A DNA stretch of 50,982 nucleotides, taken from Nocardioides sp. GTDB lineage: Bacteria; Actinomycetota; Actinomycetes; Propionibacteriales; Nocardioidaceae. The stretch's first letter is position 1, and each line of letters starts with the position of its first letter. Both the position numbers and the translations under genes were made by a program. The notes under the pieces were generated by a model. That model was not told where the DNA came from. It saw only the letters and a list, made by a program, of their open reading frames with translations, and searched no databases. Location of the stretch: contig JACJWV010000022.1 of assembly GCA_020636915.1 (NCBI GenBank), positions 1 to 50,982 on the forward strand, in the 5' to 3' direction. This document shows positions 30,288 to 38,724 of this stretch, in pieces.

Positions 30288-30941
30288 ATGGCGCGGGCAG
30301 ACAAGCAGGCGGCCGTCGCGGAGATCGTTGAGTCCTTCAACGACAGCGCCGGTGCCGTGCTGACCGAGTACCGCGGTCTCACCGTGAAGCAGCTGCAGGA
30401 CCTGCGGCGCTCCCTCGGCGAGAACGCCAACTACGCCGTGGTCAAGAACACGCTGGCCAAGATCGCCGCCACCGAGGCGGGCATCTCGGGCTTCGACGAC
30501 CTGCTGACCGGCCCGACCGCCATCGCTTTCATCAGCGGTGACGTCGTCGAGGCGGCCAAGGGTCTGCGTGACTTTGCCAAGGCGAACCCCGCCCTCGTCA
30601 TCAAGGGCGGCGTCCTGGACGGCAAGCCCCTCGACGCGGCTGAGGTGGCCAAGCTGGCCGACCTCGAGTCCCGTGAGGTGCTCCTGGGCAAGATGGCCGG
30701 CGCGATGCTGGCGTCGCTCAGCCAGGCCGTCTACCTGTTCAACGCCCCCCTCGCCCAGGCCGCCCGTCTCGCGGGCGCGCTGCAGGCGAAGGCCGAGCAG
30801 GACCCCTCGATCCTCGCAGGTGGTGCTGGCCAGGCTTCGGCCGAGCCGGTCGCCGCTGACGAGGCTCCCGCCGAGGAGGCGGCTCCCACCGAGGAGCCCG
30901 TCGCCGAGGCCGCCTCTGACGAGGAGACCGCCGAGGCCTGA
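30288..30941 (+). CDS. rplJ: 50S ribosomal protein L10
   Basis: A 217-residue L10, the base of the L7/L12 stalk. The core has NDSAGAVLTEYRGLTVKQLQ (about residues 18-37), VVKNTLAKIAA, and PLDAAEVAKLADLESREVLL. The C-terminal helix that binds L12 dimers is followed by a ~45-residue Ala/Glu-rich acidic tail (PAEEAAPTEEPVAEAASDEE) typical of actinobacteria. GGAAGGAG precedes the ATG. It is regulated by its leader RNA. Confidence 0.97.
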   Translation: MARADKQAAVAEIVESFNDSAGAVLTEYRGLTVKQLQDLRRSLGENANYAVVKNTLAKIAATEAGISGFDDLLTGPTAIAFISGDVVEAAKGLRDFAKANPALVIKGGVLDGKPLDAAEVAKLADLESREVLLGKMAGAMLASLSQAVYLFNAPLAQAARLAGALQAKAEQDPSILAGGAGQASAEPVAADEAPAEEAAPTEEPVAEAASDEETAEA

Positions 30942-31023
30942 GACGGGCCCCGGCGAAACACCACCTGAAACCCGGGCCATCCGCACCAGCGGCCGGCTCA
31001 TTCGAATGGAAGGAAGCGCCACC

Positions 31024-31419
31024 ATGGCGAAGCTCAGCACCGACGAGCTCCTCGACGCGTTCAAGGAGATGACGCTGATCGAGCTCAGCGAGTTCGTGAA
31101 GCAGTTCGAGGAGACCTTCGGCGTCACCGCGGCCGCTCCGGTCGCCGTCGCCGCGGCCCCGGCCGCGGGCGGCGCCGCCGCCGGCGGCGGCGAGGCCGCT
31201 GCCGAGCAGGACGAGTTCGACGTCGTCCTCGAGGCGGCCGGCGACAAGAAGATCAACGTCATCAAGGAGGTGCGCGCCCTGACCTCCCTCGGCCTGAAGG
31301 AGGCCAAGGAGCTCGTGGAGGCGGCCCCCAAGGCCGTCCTCGAGAAGGTCGCGAAGGACGCGGCGGAGAAGGCCAAGGAGGCCCTCGAGGGCGCCGGCGC
31401 CACCGTCACCCTCAAGTGA
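31024..31419 (+). CDS. rplL: 50S ribosomal protein L7/L12
   Basis: A 131-residue L7/L12, the multicopy acidic stalk protein that recruits translation factors. The N-terminal dimerisation part is LSTDELLDAFKEMTLIELSE. An Ala/Gly hinge (about residues 38-65) follows, then the globular EFDVVLEAAGDKKINVIKEV and GLKEAKELVEAAPK. It lies 82 nt after rplJ with GGAAGGAAG before the ATG, in the same operon, and ends at a strong terminator. Confidence 0.98.
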   Translation: MAKLSTDELLDAFKEMTLIELSEFVKQFEETFGVTAAAPVAVAAAPAAGGAAAGGGEAAAEQDEFDVVLEAAGDKKINVIKEVRALTSLGLKEAKELVEAAPKAVLEKVAKDAAEKAKEALEGAGATVTLK

Positions 31420-31452
31420 CCTGCGCCTGACGCAGCTCTTCAGCTGAACCCT

Positions 31453-31496
31453 CACGAGGGGCGGCTCCACCCGGAGGGGTGGGGCCGCCCCTCGTG
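31453..31496 (+). terminator. Terminator of the rplJ-rplL operon
   Basis: CACGAGGGGCGGC (31453-31465) pairs with GCCGCCCCTCGTG (31484-31496), and the enclosed bases CCACCC/GGGTGG extend the stem. It is very stable and followed by GCATTT. Confidence 0.85.
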
Positions 31497-31707
31497 GCAT
31501 TTCCGCAAGGGGTTCCCGCGCCCTCGAGAACGGTCCAGATCGGTCGGGTGGACAGGTGTACCCCGGGAGGGAGGGGGGAAGGAAACCGACGCGTAACTTC
31601 GCGGTGGTCGTCGCGTTGTTACCGGTCAGTGGGAGTTGGGGGAGCAGGTCAGGTGTGCCCGGGGAGCCGACCGGGTCGCGCGCAGACGATGGAGGGACGA
31701 GGCTGAC
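31497..31707 (+). promoter_or_regulatory. Upstream region of the mce operon
   Basis: This non-coding region holds a long-spaced inverted repeat, GTAAC (31593-31597) and GTTAC (31618-31622), within GCGTAACTTCGCGG and CGCGTTGTTACCGG contexts. It could be a regulator site, and GGAGGGACGAGG (31690-31701) before the ATG serves as ribosome-binding site. No clear -35/-10 pair was identified. No gene is seen here. Confidence 0.4.
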
Positions 31708-32661
31708 ATGGGCGTTGAGATCAAGGTCGAGCACCTCACCAAGTCGTTCGGCAAGCAGCTGATCTGGGGCGACGTGACGCTCACCGTCCCGGCCGGTGAG
31801 ATCTGCGTGATGCTCGGCCCGTCCGGCACCGGCAAGTCGGTCTTCCTCAAGACCCTCATCGGCCTGCTCAAGCCCGACCAGGGCTCGATCGTCATCGAGG
31901 GCACCGACATCGCCACCTGCTCGGAGAAGGAGCTCTACGAGATCCGCAAGCTCTTCGGGGTGCTGTTCCAGGACGGCGCGATGTTCGGGTCGATGAACCT
32001 CTACGACAACGTCGCCTTCCCCCTGCGCGAGCACACCAAGAAGTCCGAGTCCGAGATCCGCGACATCGTCATGGAGAAGATGGACCTGGTCGGTCTGATC
32101 GGCGCCGAGGACAAGCTGCCCGGCGAGATCTCCGGTGGGATGCGCAAGCGTGCCGGTCTCGCCCGCGCCCTCGTGCTGGACCCCGAGATCGTGCTCTTCG
32201 ACGAGCCGGACTCCGGTCTCGACCCGGTCCGTACCGCGTTCCTCAACCAGCTCATCGTCGACCTCAACGCGCAGATCGACGCCACCTTCCTGATCGTCAC
32301 CCACGACATCAACACCGCGCGGACGGTCCCGGACAACATCGGCCTGCTCTACCACCGGCACCTCGCGATGTTCGGCCCCCGGGAGATGCTCCTGTCCTCG
32401 GAGGAGCCGGTCGTGCGCCAGTTCCTCAACGCCCAGCGGGTCGGCCCGATCGGCATGTCGGAGGAGAAGGATGCCGACGAGCTCGAGGCCGAGAAGGACC
32501 AGGAGCTGCCGCCGCTGCCACCGATCCCGATGCAGCTGGAGCCCTCGAACGGCATCGCCCGGCGCAGCCAGCGCCCCCCGGGCGACTGGTGCCGCCAGAA
32601 CGGCGTGACGCCTCCTCCGGGGTCGTTCGAGGAGAACATGTCCCTGGCGGCGGGCGTCTGA
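31708..32661 (+). CDS. mkl: Mce transporter ATPase (Mkl/MceG family)
   Basis: A 317-residue ABC ATPase that energises Mce lipid importers on the cytoplasmic face. Walker A is GPSGTGKS, with a Q-loop-like VLFQDGAMFGSMNLYDNVAF. The signature is ISGGMRKRAGLARAL, Walker B is IVLFDEPDSGLDP and the switch His is in IVTHD. A ~60-residue C-terminal extension (after about residue 250) follows, as in mycobacterial MceG, where the tail affects stability. It starts the mce operon, 12 nt before the first yrbE. In mycobacteria the gene is usually unlinked to mce operons but, as here, lies between rplL and rpoB. Confidence 0.93.
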   Translation: MGVEIKVEHLTKSFGKQLIWGDVTLTVPAGEICVMLGPSGTGKSVFLKTLIGLLKPDQGSIVIEGTDIATCSEKELYEIRKLFGVLFQDGAMFGSMNLYDNVAFPLREHTKKSESEIRDIVMEKMDLVGLIGAEDKLPGEISGGMRKRAGLARALVLDPEIVLFDEPDSGLDPVRTAFLNQLIVDLNAQIDATFLIVTHDINTARTVPDNIGLLYHRHLAMFGPREMLLSSEEPVVRQFLNAQRVGPIGMSEEKDADELEAEKDQELPPLPPIPMQLEPSNGIARRSQRPPGDWCRQNGVTPPPGSFEENMSLAAGV

Positions 32662-32673
32662 GGCGGTCGATCG

Positions 32674-33459
32674 ATGTCCAACCTCACCGCGAGCCGCGTG
32701 CTCGCCCCGATCGGGACCGCAGGCAACCTGTTCGCCTTCGGCCTCGACGTCGGGCGCGGGCTCTTCCGCCGGCCGTTCCAGCTGCGGGAGTTCATCCAGC
32801 AGGCCTGGTTCATCGCCTCGGTCACGATCATCCCGACCGCCCTGGTCGCCATCCCGTTCGGCGCGGTCATCGCGCTCCAGGTCGGTGGCCTGATCAAGCA
32901 GTTCGGCGCCCAGTCGTTCACGGGCTCGGCCGCCGTGCTCGCCGTGGTCCGTGAGGCCGGTCCGATCGCCACGTCCCTCCTCATCGCCGGCGCCGGCGGC
33001 TCGGCGATCGCGGCCGACCTCGGCGCCCGGAAGATCCGCGAGGAGCTCGACGCGATGATGGTGCTCGGCATCGACCCGATCCAGCGCCTGGTCGTCCCAC
33101 GGGTGCTCGCCTGCATGCTCGTCGCGGTCTTCCTCAACGGCCTGGTCAGCGTGGTGGGTGTCGCCGGCGGCTACGTCTTCAACGTCGTGCTGCAGGACGG
33201 GACACCAGGCGCCTATCTGTCGAGCTTCACCGCGCTCGCCCAACTGCCCGACCTGTGGCAGGGCATGGTCAAGGCGCTCGTCTTCGGCCTGATCGCCGCG
33301 ATCGTGGCCTGCTACAAGGGGATGCGCGCCGCCGGCGGTCCCAAGGGCGTCGGCGACGCGGTCAACGAGTCGGTCGTCATCACCTTCATGCTCCTGTTCG
33401 TCGTCAACTTCGTGATGAGCGCGATCTACTTCCAGCTCGTCCCACCGAAGACGGGGTAG
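32674..33459 (+). CDS. yrbEA: MlaE/YrbE-family ABC permease, subunit A
   Basis: A 261-residue permease of the Mce transporter with about five membrane helices. The MlaE-family core is visible: FIASVTIIPTALVAIPFGAV, VVREAGPIATSLLIAGAGGS, then the coupling-helix region ADLGARKIREELDAMMVLGI and FVVNFVMSAIYFQL at the C-terminus. The REAGP and EELDAM motifs contact the ATPase in homologues. It should pair with the next gene as a heterodimeric channel. Confidence 0.93.
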   Translation: MSNLTASRVLAPIGTAGNLFAFGLDVGRGLFRRPFQLREFIQQAWFIASVTIIPTALVAIPFGAVIALQVGGLIKQFGAQSFTGSAAVLAVVREAGPIATSLLIAGAGGSAIAADLGARKIREELDAMMVLGIDPIQRLVVPRVLACMLVAVFLNGLVSVVGVAGGYVFNVVLQDGTPGAYLSSFTALAQLPDLWQGMVKALVFGLIAAIVACYKGMRAAGGPKGVGDAVNESVVITFMLLFVVNFVMSAIYFQLVPPKTG

Positions 33460-33464
33460 CGGCC

Positions 33465-34292
33465 ATGGCGAGCATCCGGGCGGTCTACGACAGGCCGATG
33501 AAGACCCTCGACAGCCTCGGCGAGGAGCTGGCGTTCTTCATCAAGGCGCTGGCATGGACGCCGCGCACCCTGCGCCGCTACAAGAAGGAGATCCTCCGCA
33601 TCCTCGCGGAGGTCACCCTGGGCTCCGGCGCGCTGGCGGTCATCGGCGGCACCGTCGGCGTCATCACCGCGATGTGCTTCTTCACCGGCACCGAGGTCGG
33701 GCTGCAGGGGTACGCCGCGCTCAACCAGCTCGGCACGGCGGCGTTCTCGGGCTTCGTCTCGGCCTACTTCAACACCCGCGAGATCGCGCCCCTGGTCGCC
33801 GGCATCGCCCTGGCGGCCACCGTCGGCTGTGGCTTCACCGCCCAGCTCGGCGCGATGCGGATCTCCGAGGAGGTCGACGCCCTCGAGGTGATGGCGATCC
33901 CGTCGCTGCCGTTCCTGGTGACCACCCGCATCATCGGTGGGCTGATCGCGATCGTGCCGCTCTACGTCGTGGGCCTGCTGGCGTCGTACTTCGCGACCCG
34001 GCTCACGGTGACCCAGTTCTTCGGCCAGAGCACCGGCACCTACGACCACTACTTCAACGAGTTCCTGCCGCCAGGCGACGTGCTGTGGTCCTTCGGCAAG
34101 GTGCTCGTCTTCGCCGTCACCGTGATCCTCATCCACTGCTACCACGGCTACACCGCGTCGGGCGGCCCGGCCGGGGTGGGCGTGGCCGTCGGCAAGGCGG
34201 TGCGCACGAGCATCGTCGCCCTCAACGTCATCGACCTGTTCCTCTCGATGGCGATCTGGGGCGCGTCGACCACGGTCAGGTTGGCGGGGTGA
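33465..34292 (+). CDS. yrbEB: MlaE/YrbE-family ABC permease, subunit B
   Basis: A 275-residue second permease, 5 bp after the first. It has the family segments AVIGGTVGVITAMCFFTGTE, NTREIAPLVAGIALAATVGC, the coupling helix ISEEVDALEVMAIPSLPFLV, and a final helix IDLFLSMAIWGAST. In subunit B an NTREIAP motif replaces the REAGP of A, as in actinobacterial Mce systems. The N-terminal ~45 residues are a cytoplasmic amphipathic segment. Confidence 0.93.
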   Translation: MASIRAVYDRPMKTLDSLGEELAFFIKALAWTPRTLRRYKKEILRILAEVTLGSGALAVIGGTVGVITAMCFFTGTEVGLQGYAALNQLGTAAFSGFVSAYFNTREIAPLVAGIALAATVGCGFTAQLGAMRISEEVDALEVMAIPSLPFLVTTRIIGGLIAIVPLYVVGLLASYFATRLTVTQFFGQSTGTYDHYFNEFLPPGDVLWSFGKVLVFAVTVILIHCYHGYTASGGPAGVGVAVGKAVRTSIVALNVIDLFLSMAIWGASTTVRLAG

Positions 34293-34299
34293 TCGGCCG

Positions 34300-35577
34300 G
34301 TGCGCGTGACGTCGTTCCACAAGGTCCTGGGCGTGGTGTTCGTGCTGATGCTCCTCGCCTCGGTCTGGTTCACCTACGCGGTGTTCACCAAGAAGTTCGC
34401 CGACTACGACGAGGTCAAGCTCCAGACCTCCTCGATCGGCCTCCAGCTGCCGACCCGCGCCGACGTCAAGGTGCGCGGGGTGATCGTCGGGGAGGTCCTG
34501 GACTTCGCCTCCAACGCCGACGGGGCCGAGCTCACCCTCGGCATCTTCCCCGACCAGATCGACACGATCCCGGCCAACGTGACCGGCTCGATCGTGCCCA
34601 AGACGCTCTTCGGCGAGAAGTACGTCTCGCTCGTCGTGCCCGACGACCCGTCGCCGAACCACCTCGAGGCCGGCCAGACCATCGACCGCACCCAGGTCTC
34701 GATCGAGGTCGAGAAGGTCCTCTCCGACCTCTACCCCCTCCTGCGGACCGTCCAGCCGGCCGACATCAACATGACGCTGAACGCGCTGGCGACCGCCCTC
34801 GAGGGCCGCGGCGACCAGATCGGTTCGAACCTCGAGACGGTGGACAGCTACCTCAAGCGGATCAACCCGCAGATCCCGCTGCTGGTCGACGACCTCCGGA
34901 TGACCGCCCAGGTCTCCGACACCTACGCCCAGGTGATGCCGCAGATCGCCGACATCCTCGACAACACGGTCAAGACCACCGGGACGCTCGAGGACCGCGA
35001 GGCACAGCTGCACGCCCTCTTCGACGACGTGTCGGCCTTCTCCGACACCGCCACCGACTTCCTCCACCAGAACGGCGACAACCTGATCCGGCTCAGCCAC
35101 GTCGGCCAGGCACAGTTCCGGGTGTTCGCCAAGTACGCCCCGGAGTTCTCGTGCCTGACCCGCGGGATCGTCAACGCCGGCAAGCTCCAGGCCGAGGCGT
35201 TCCGCGGCTTCGTGCTGCACATCGTCCTCGAGACGCTGCCGCACCAGCCGCGGCCCTACAACGCCAACGACAAGCCGCACTTCGGGGAGGACCGCGGGCC
35301 CAACTGCCTGCACCTGCCCAACCCGCCGTGGTCGCAGTCCAACCCCGTGCGCCACCAGCCGGACTTCAACGACGGAGTCGACGAGCCGACCGGGAAGGGC
35401 ACCTCGCGCGTCGTGCCGAACCAGTACTTCCGCACCTCGGCCGGCACGTCGCAGGAGAACGACCTGCTGCGCTCCCTGCTCGGCCCCGCGCTCGGGGTCA
35501 CCGCCGACGACGTCCCCGACCTCGGGCTGCTGCTCGTGGGCCCGATGGCGCGCGGAGCGGAGGTGTCGCTGCGATGA
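34300..35577 (+). CDS. mceA: Mce family protein, MceA position
   Basis: A 425-residue extracytoplasmic lipid-binding protein anchored by one N-terminal helix (VLGVVFVLMLLASVWFTYAV). An MCE domain lies at about residues 38-115 (GLQLPTRADVKVRGVIVGEV, then KTLFGEKYVSLV), followed by the long helical MCE C-terminal region and a disordered tail with two cysteines (FSCLTRG and GPNCLHL). Six Mce chains are expected to form a hexameric tunnel spanning the envelope. The GTG start is 7 nt after yrbEB; the stop overlaps the next gene (ATGA). Confidence 0.92.
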   Translation: MRVTSFHKVLGVVFVLMLLASVWFTYAVFTKKFADYDEVKLQTSSIGLQLPTRADVKVRGVIVGEVLDFASNADGAELTLGIFPDQIDTIPANVTGSIVPKTLFGEKYVSLVVPDDPSPNHLEAGQTIDRTQVSIEVEKVLSDLYPLLRTVQPADINMTLNALATALEGRGDQIGSNLETVDSYLKRINPQIPLLVDDLRMTAQVSDTYAQVMPQIADILDNTVKTTGTLEDREAQLHALFDDVSAFSDTATDFLHQNGDNLIRLSHVGQAQFRVFAKYAPEFSCLTRGIVNAGKLQAEAFRGFVLHIVLETLPHQPRPYNANDKPHFGEDRGPNCLHLPNPPWSQSNPVRHQPDFNDGVDEPTGKGTSRVVPNQYFRTSAGTSQENDLLRSLLGPALGVTADDVPDLGLLLVGPMARGAEVSLR

Positions 35578-36611
35578 AGATCCTCGACAAGCGCACCTCG
35601 AGCGACCTGGTCAAGCTGCTCGTGTTCATCGTCGTGACGACGCTCGCGACCTCCGTGCTCGTCGCCACGATCGGCAACCTGACCTTCTCGCCGTCCACCG
35701 AGTACAAGGCCGAGTTCGTCGACGCGACCGGGGTGGTCAAGGGCGACGACGTCCGCATCGCCGGTGTCAAGGTCGGCACGGTCAAGGACGTGCAGATCGT
35801 CGACCGCACCCGGGCCCTGGTCACGTTCTCCGTCCAGGACACCACGCACCTGAGCAAGGCCACCCACGCGTCGATCCGCTACCGCAACCTGGTCGGCCAG
35901 CGCTACATCGCGCTGGAGGACCAGATCGGGGACTCCTCGACCGAGCTGGACGCCGGTGAGACCATCCCGGTGTCCCAGACGTCCCCTGCACTCGACCTCA
36001 CGGTGCTCTTCAACGGCTTCAAGCCGCTCTTCTCGGCGCTGTCGCCCGCTGACATCAACCAGCTGTCCTACGAGATCGTGCAGGTCTTCCAGGGCGAGGG
36101 CGGCAACCTCGAGAGCCTGCTGACCCACACGGCGTCGGTCACCAACACCCTCGCGAGCCGCGACCAGGTGATCGGCGACCTGATCGACAACCTCAACGAG
36201 GTGCTCGACCACGTCGGCGACCGCGACGTCCAGCTGAGCCGCCTGATCACGACCTTCCGCACCTTCGTCGGCGGGCTCAAGGACGACCGCGGCGCGATCC
36301 TCGGCTCGCTCGACCAGATCTCCGCGCTCTCGGTGCAGACGGCGGACCTGGTGTCCGGCATCCGCCGCCCCTTCGTCGACGACGTCAAGCAGCTGCGCCG
36401 CGTCGCCGGCAACCTCGACGCGGGCAAGGCCGAGCTCGACCGCGCCCTGCAGGTGCTGCCGATCAAGCTCAACAAGGTGGGCCGCACCGCGACGTACGGC
36501 TCCTGGTTCAACTTCTACCTCTGCCACTTCCAGGGGCAGGTGCAGCTCCCCGGCAACCAGTCCGTCCCGGTGGACTACAACACCGGCAGCCCAAGGTGTG
36601 ATCTCGGATGA
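35574..36611 (+). CDS. mceB: Mce family protein, MceB position
   Basis: A 345-residue Mce protein. It has the N-terminal helix LVKLLVFIVVTTLATSVLVA, an MCE domain at about residues 38-115 (DATGVVKGDDVRIAGVKVGT and YRNLVGQRYIAL), then coiled-coil-like helices (DQVIGDLIDNLNEVLDHVGD) that build the needle part of the complex. A Cys pair is near the C-terminus (FYLCHF and SPRCDLG). Both ends overlap neighbours by 4 nt. Confidence 0.92.
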   Translation: MKILDKRTSSDLVKLLVFIVVTTLATSVLVATIGNLTFSPSTEYKAEFVDATGVVKGDDVRIAGVKVGTVKDVQIVDRTRALVTFSVQDTTHLSKATHASIRYRNLVGQRYIALEDQIGDSSTELDAGETIPVSQTSPALDLTVLFNGFKPLFSALSPADINQLSYEIVQVFQGEGGNLESLLTHTASVTNTLASRDQVIGDLIDNLNEVLDHVGDRDVQLSRLITTFRTFVGGLKDDRGAILGSLDQISALSVQTADLVSGIRRPFVDDVKQLRRVAGNLDAGKAELDRALQVLPIKLNKVGRTATYGSWFNFYLCHFQGQVQLPGNQSVPVDYNTGSPRCDLG

Positions 36612-37591
36612 GCGTCCCGTTCCGCGAGCGCAACCCGGTGGTCATCGGGGCGGTCAGCCTCGCCGTCATCGCGCTGATGATCCTCGGCGCCTTCCGCGCC
36701 CAGGACCTGCCGCTGATCGGGGGTGGGGACACCTACTACGCCGCGTTCTCGGAGTCCGGTGGCCTCAAGGCGAACGACGAGGTCCGGATCGCCGGCGTCC
36801 GGGTCGGCAAGGTCGAGAGCGTCGCGCTGGAAGGCGACCACGTGAAGGTCACCTTCCGGGTCGACACTCCTTCCGCGTTCGGCGAGGACACCCGGGCCGC
36901 CATCAAGGTCAAGACGCTGCTCGGCGCGATGTACCTCTCGCTCGAGCCGGCCGGGGAGGGCCAGCTGGCGGAGGGGTCCGAGATCCCGGTCGACCGCACC
37001 AGCTCGCCGTACGACGTCGTCGACGCGTTCTCCGGGCTCGCACAGACCTCGGAGCGGATCGACACCGATCGTCTCGCGAAGTCGCTGACGACCCTGGCGG
37101 ACCTGACGCGGAGCACGCCGGAGGAGTTCCGCGGCGCCCTGCGCGGGGTCTCGGCGCTCTCGTCGAACATCGCCGCGCGCGACGAGCAGATCAACACCCT
37201 GCTGCAGAACCTGAAGCGGGTCTCGGGGGTGCTGCACGAGCGCGACGGCGACATCGTCGGCCTGATGAAGGACTCCGACGTGCTGTTCCGCGCGCTCGTG
37301 GCCCGGCGCGAGGCCGTGCACAACCTGCTGGTGTCGACCAGCCGCCTGTCCACGGAGCTGACCACCTTGGTGAAGCAGAGTCGCGCGGACCTCAAGCCCG
37401 CGCTCGAGCACCTCGACAACGTCGTGGCCGTCCTCAACAAGAACGAGGACAACCTCGACAACAGCCTGCGGCTGATGGCGCCGTTCTACCGGGTCTTCGC
37501 GAGCACCCTCGGCGGTGGCCCGTGGTTCGACACCTACATCCAGAACATGCCGCCGGTGCCCGACGTCCGCAACGGGGGTGGCGTGGGATGA
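36608..37591 (+). CDS. mceC: Mce family protein, MceC position
   Basis: A 327-residue Mce protein with an N-terminal helix (VVIGAVSLAVIALMILGAF), an MCE domain (SESGGLKANDEVRIAGVRVG and KTLLGAMYLSLEP) and a helical C-terminal half (ARDEQINTLLQNLKRVSGVL). The end FYRVFASTLGGGPWFDTYIQ is a recurrent Mce C-terminal signature. It has 4-nt overlaps on both sides, in step with the rest of the operon. Confidence 0.92.
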   Translation: MSVPFRERNPVVIGAVSLAVIALMILGAFRAQDLPLIGGGDTYYAAFSESGGLKANDEVRIAGVRVGKVESVALEGDHVKVTFRVDTPSAFGEDTRAAIKVKTLLGAMYLSLEPAGEGQLAEGSEIPVDRTSSPYDVVDAFSGLAQTSERIDTDRLAKSLTTLADLTRSTPEEFRGALRGVSALSSNIAARDEQINTLLQNLKRVSGVLHERDGDIVGLMKDSDVLFRALVARREAVHNLLVSTSRLSTELTTLVKQSRADLKPALEHLDNVVAVLNKNEDNLDNSLRLMAPFYRVFASTLGGGPWFDTYIQNMPPVPDVRNGGGVG

Positions 37592-38724
37592 GCGCCGTCA
37601 AGCGCGGGATCGTGCCCGCGATCATCGTGGCGTTGCTGGCCGCGGCCGCCTTCGTGATGTTCCGGCCCGACGACACCAAGACCCTGACCGCCCACTTCCC
37701 GCGGACCATCTCGATCTACGAGGGCAGCGACGTGCGGGTGCTCGGGGTGCCGGTCGGCAAGGTCGACTCGGTGACGCCCGACGGGACCGACGTGGTGGTC
37801 ACGATGTCCTACGACGCCGACACCAAGATCCCGGCGGACGCGAAGGCGGCGATCATCGCCCCCTCGATCGTCGGCGACCGGTTCGTGCAGCTGACGCCCG
37901 TCTACACCGGCGGCGACGTGATGGCCGACGGCGCCGTCCTGCAGGACGACCGCACCGCCATCCCCCTCGAGCTGGACCAGATCTACAGCAGCATCGACGA
38001 CCTGACGGTCGCGCTCGGACCGACCGGGGCGAACAAGGACGGCGCGCTCTCGGACCTCCTGGAGTCCACGGCCGCGAACTTCGGGGGACAGGGCGCGAAG
38101 TTCCACCAGACCATCGAGGACTTCGGGAAGCTGAGCCAGACCCTCGACGACAACAAGGACGAGCTGTTCGGGTCCGCGCGCGAGCTCGAGGGCTTCATCA
38201 ACACGCTGGCCACCAACGACAAGACGGTGCGTCGCTTCAACCAGTCGCTCTCGGACGCCTCGTCGATGCTGGCCGACGAGCGCCAGGAGCTCTCGGCGTC
38301 GCTGCACAACCTGGCGACCGCGCTGGGCCAGGTGTCGTCGTTCGTCAAGGAGAACCGCGAGGTCCTCGGCCGCAACATCAAGGGTCTCAACCGGGTCTCG
38401 CAGGTCCTCGTCGACCGCCGCGACGAGCTCGACCAGATCCTCGACGACGCCCCGCTCGCGCTCAACAACCTGGCCCTGACCTACAACCCCGAGGCCGGCA
38501 CCCTCGACACCAACGCCAACCTCGGCGAGGTCGTCAACCAGGTGCAGTCCGACCCCTCCAGCTTCCTGTGCGGGTTCGTCAGCCAGGCCGACAGCTCCGG
38601 CGCCCTGTGTGACCTGGTGCAGCAGGCACTCGGGCGGCCCGGCACCGGCGGGAGCGGCGCGACCGACACCTCCGGCGGGCAGTACGACCCGACCCTCGCC
38701 GGCCTCGTGGGGGTGGACCGATGA
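37588..38724 (+). CDS. mceD: Mce family protein, MceD position
   Basis: A 378-residue Mce protein with a short basic N-terminus and helix (IVPAIIVALLAAAAFVMF). The MCE domain covers about residues 33-110 (SIYEGSDVRVLGVPVGKVDS, then IIAPSIVGDRFVQLTP). Extended helices and a Gly/Ser/Thr-rich C-terminal tail follow. Two cysteines (FLCGFV and ALCDLV) lie near the end. It overlaps neighbours by 4 nt. Confidence 0.92.
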   Translation: MSAVKRGIVPAIIVALLAAAAFVMFRPDDTKTLTAHFPRTISIYEGSDVRVLGVPVGKVDSVTPDGTDVVVTMSYDADTKIPADAKAAIIAPSIVGDRFVQLTPVYTGGDVMADGAVLQDDRTAIPLELDQIYSSIDDLTVALGPTGANKDGALSDLLESTAANFGGQGAKFHQTIEDFGKLSQTLDDNKDELFGSARELEGFINTLATNDKTVRRFNQSLSDASSMLADERQELSASLHNLATALGQVSSFVKENREVLGRNIKGLNRVSQVLVDRRDELDQILDDAPLALNNLALTYNPEAGTLDTNANLGEVVNQVQSDPSSFLCGFVSQADSSGALCDLVQQALGRPGTGGSGATDTSGGQYDPTLAGLVGVDR

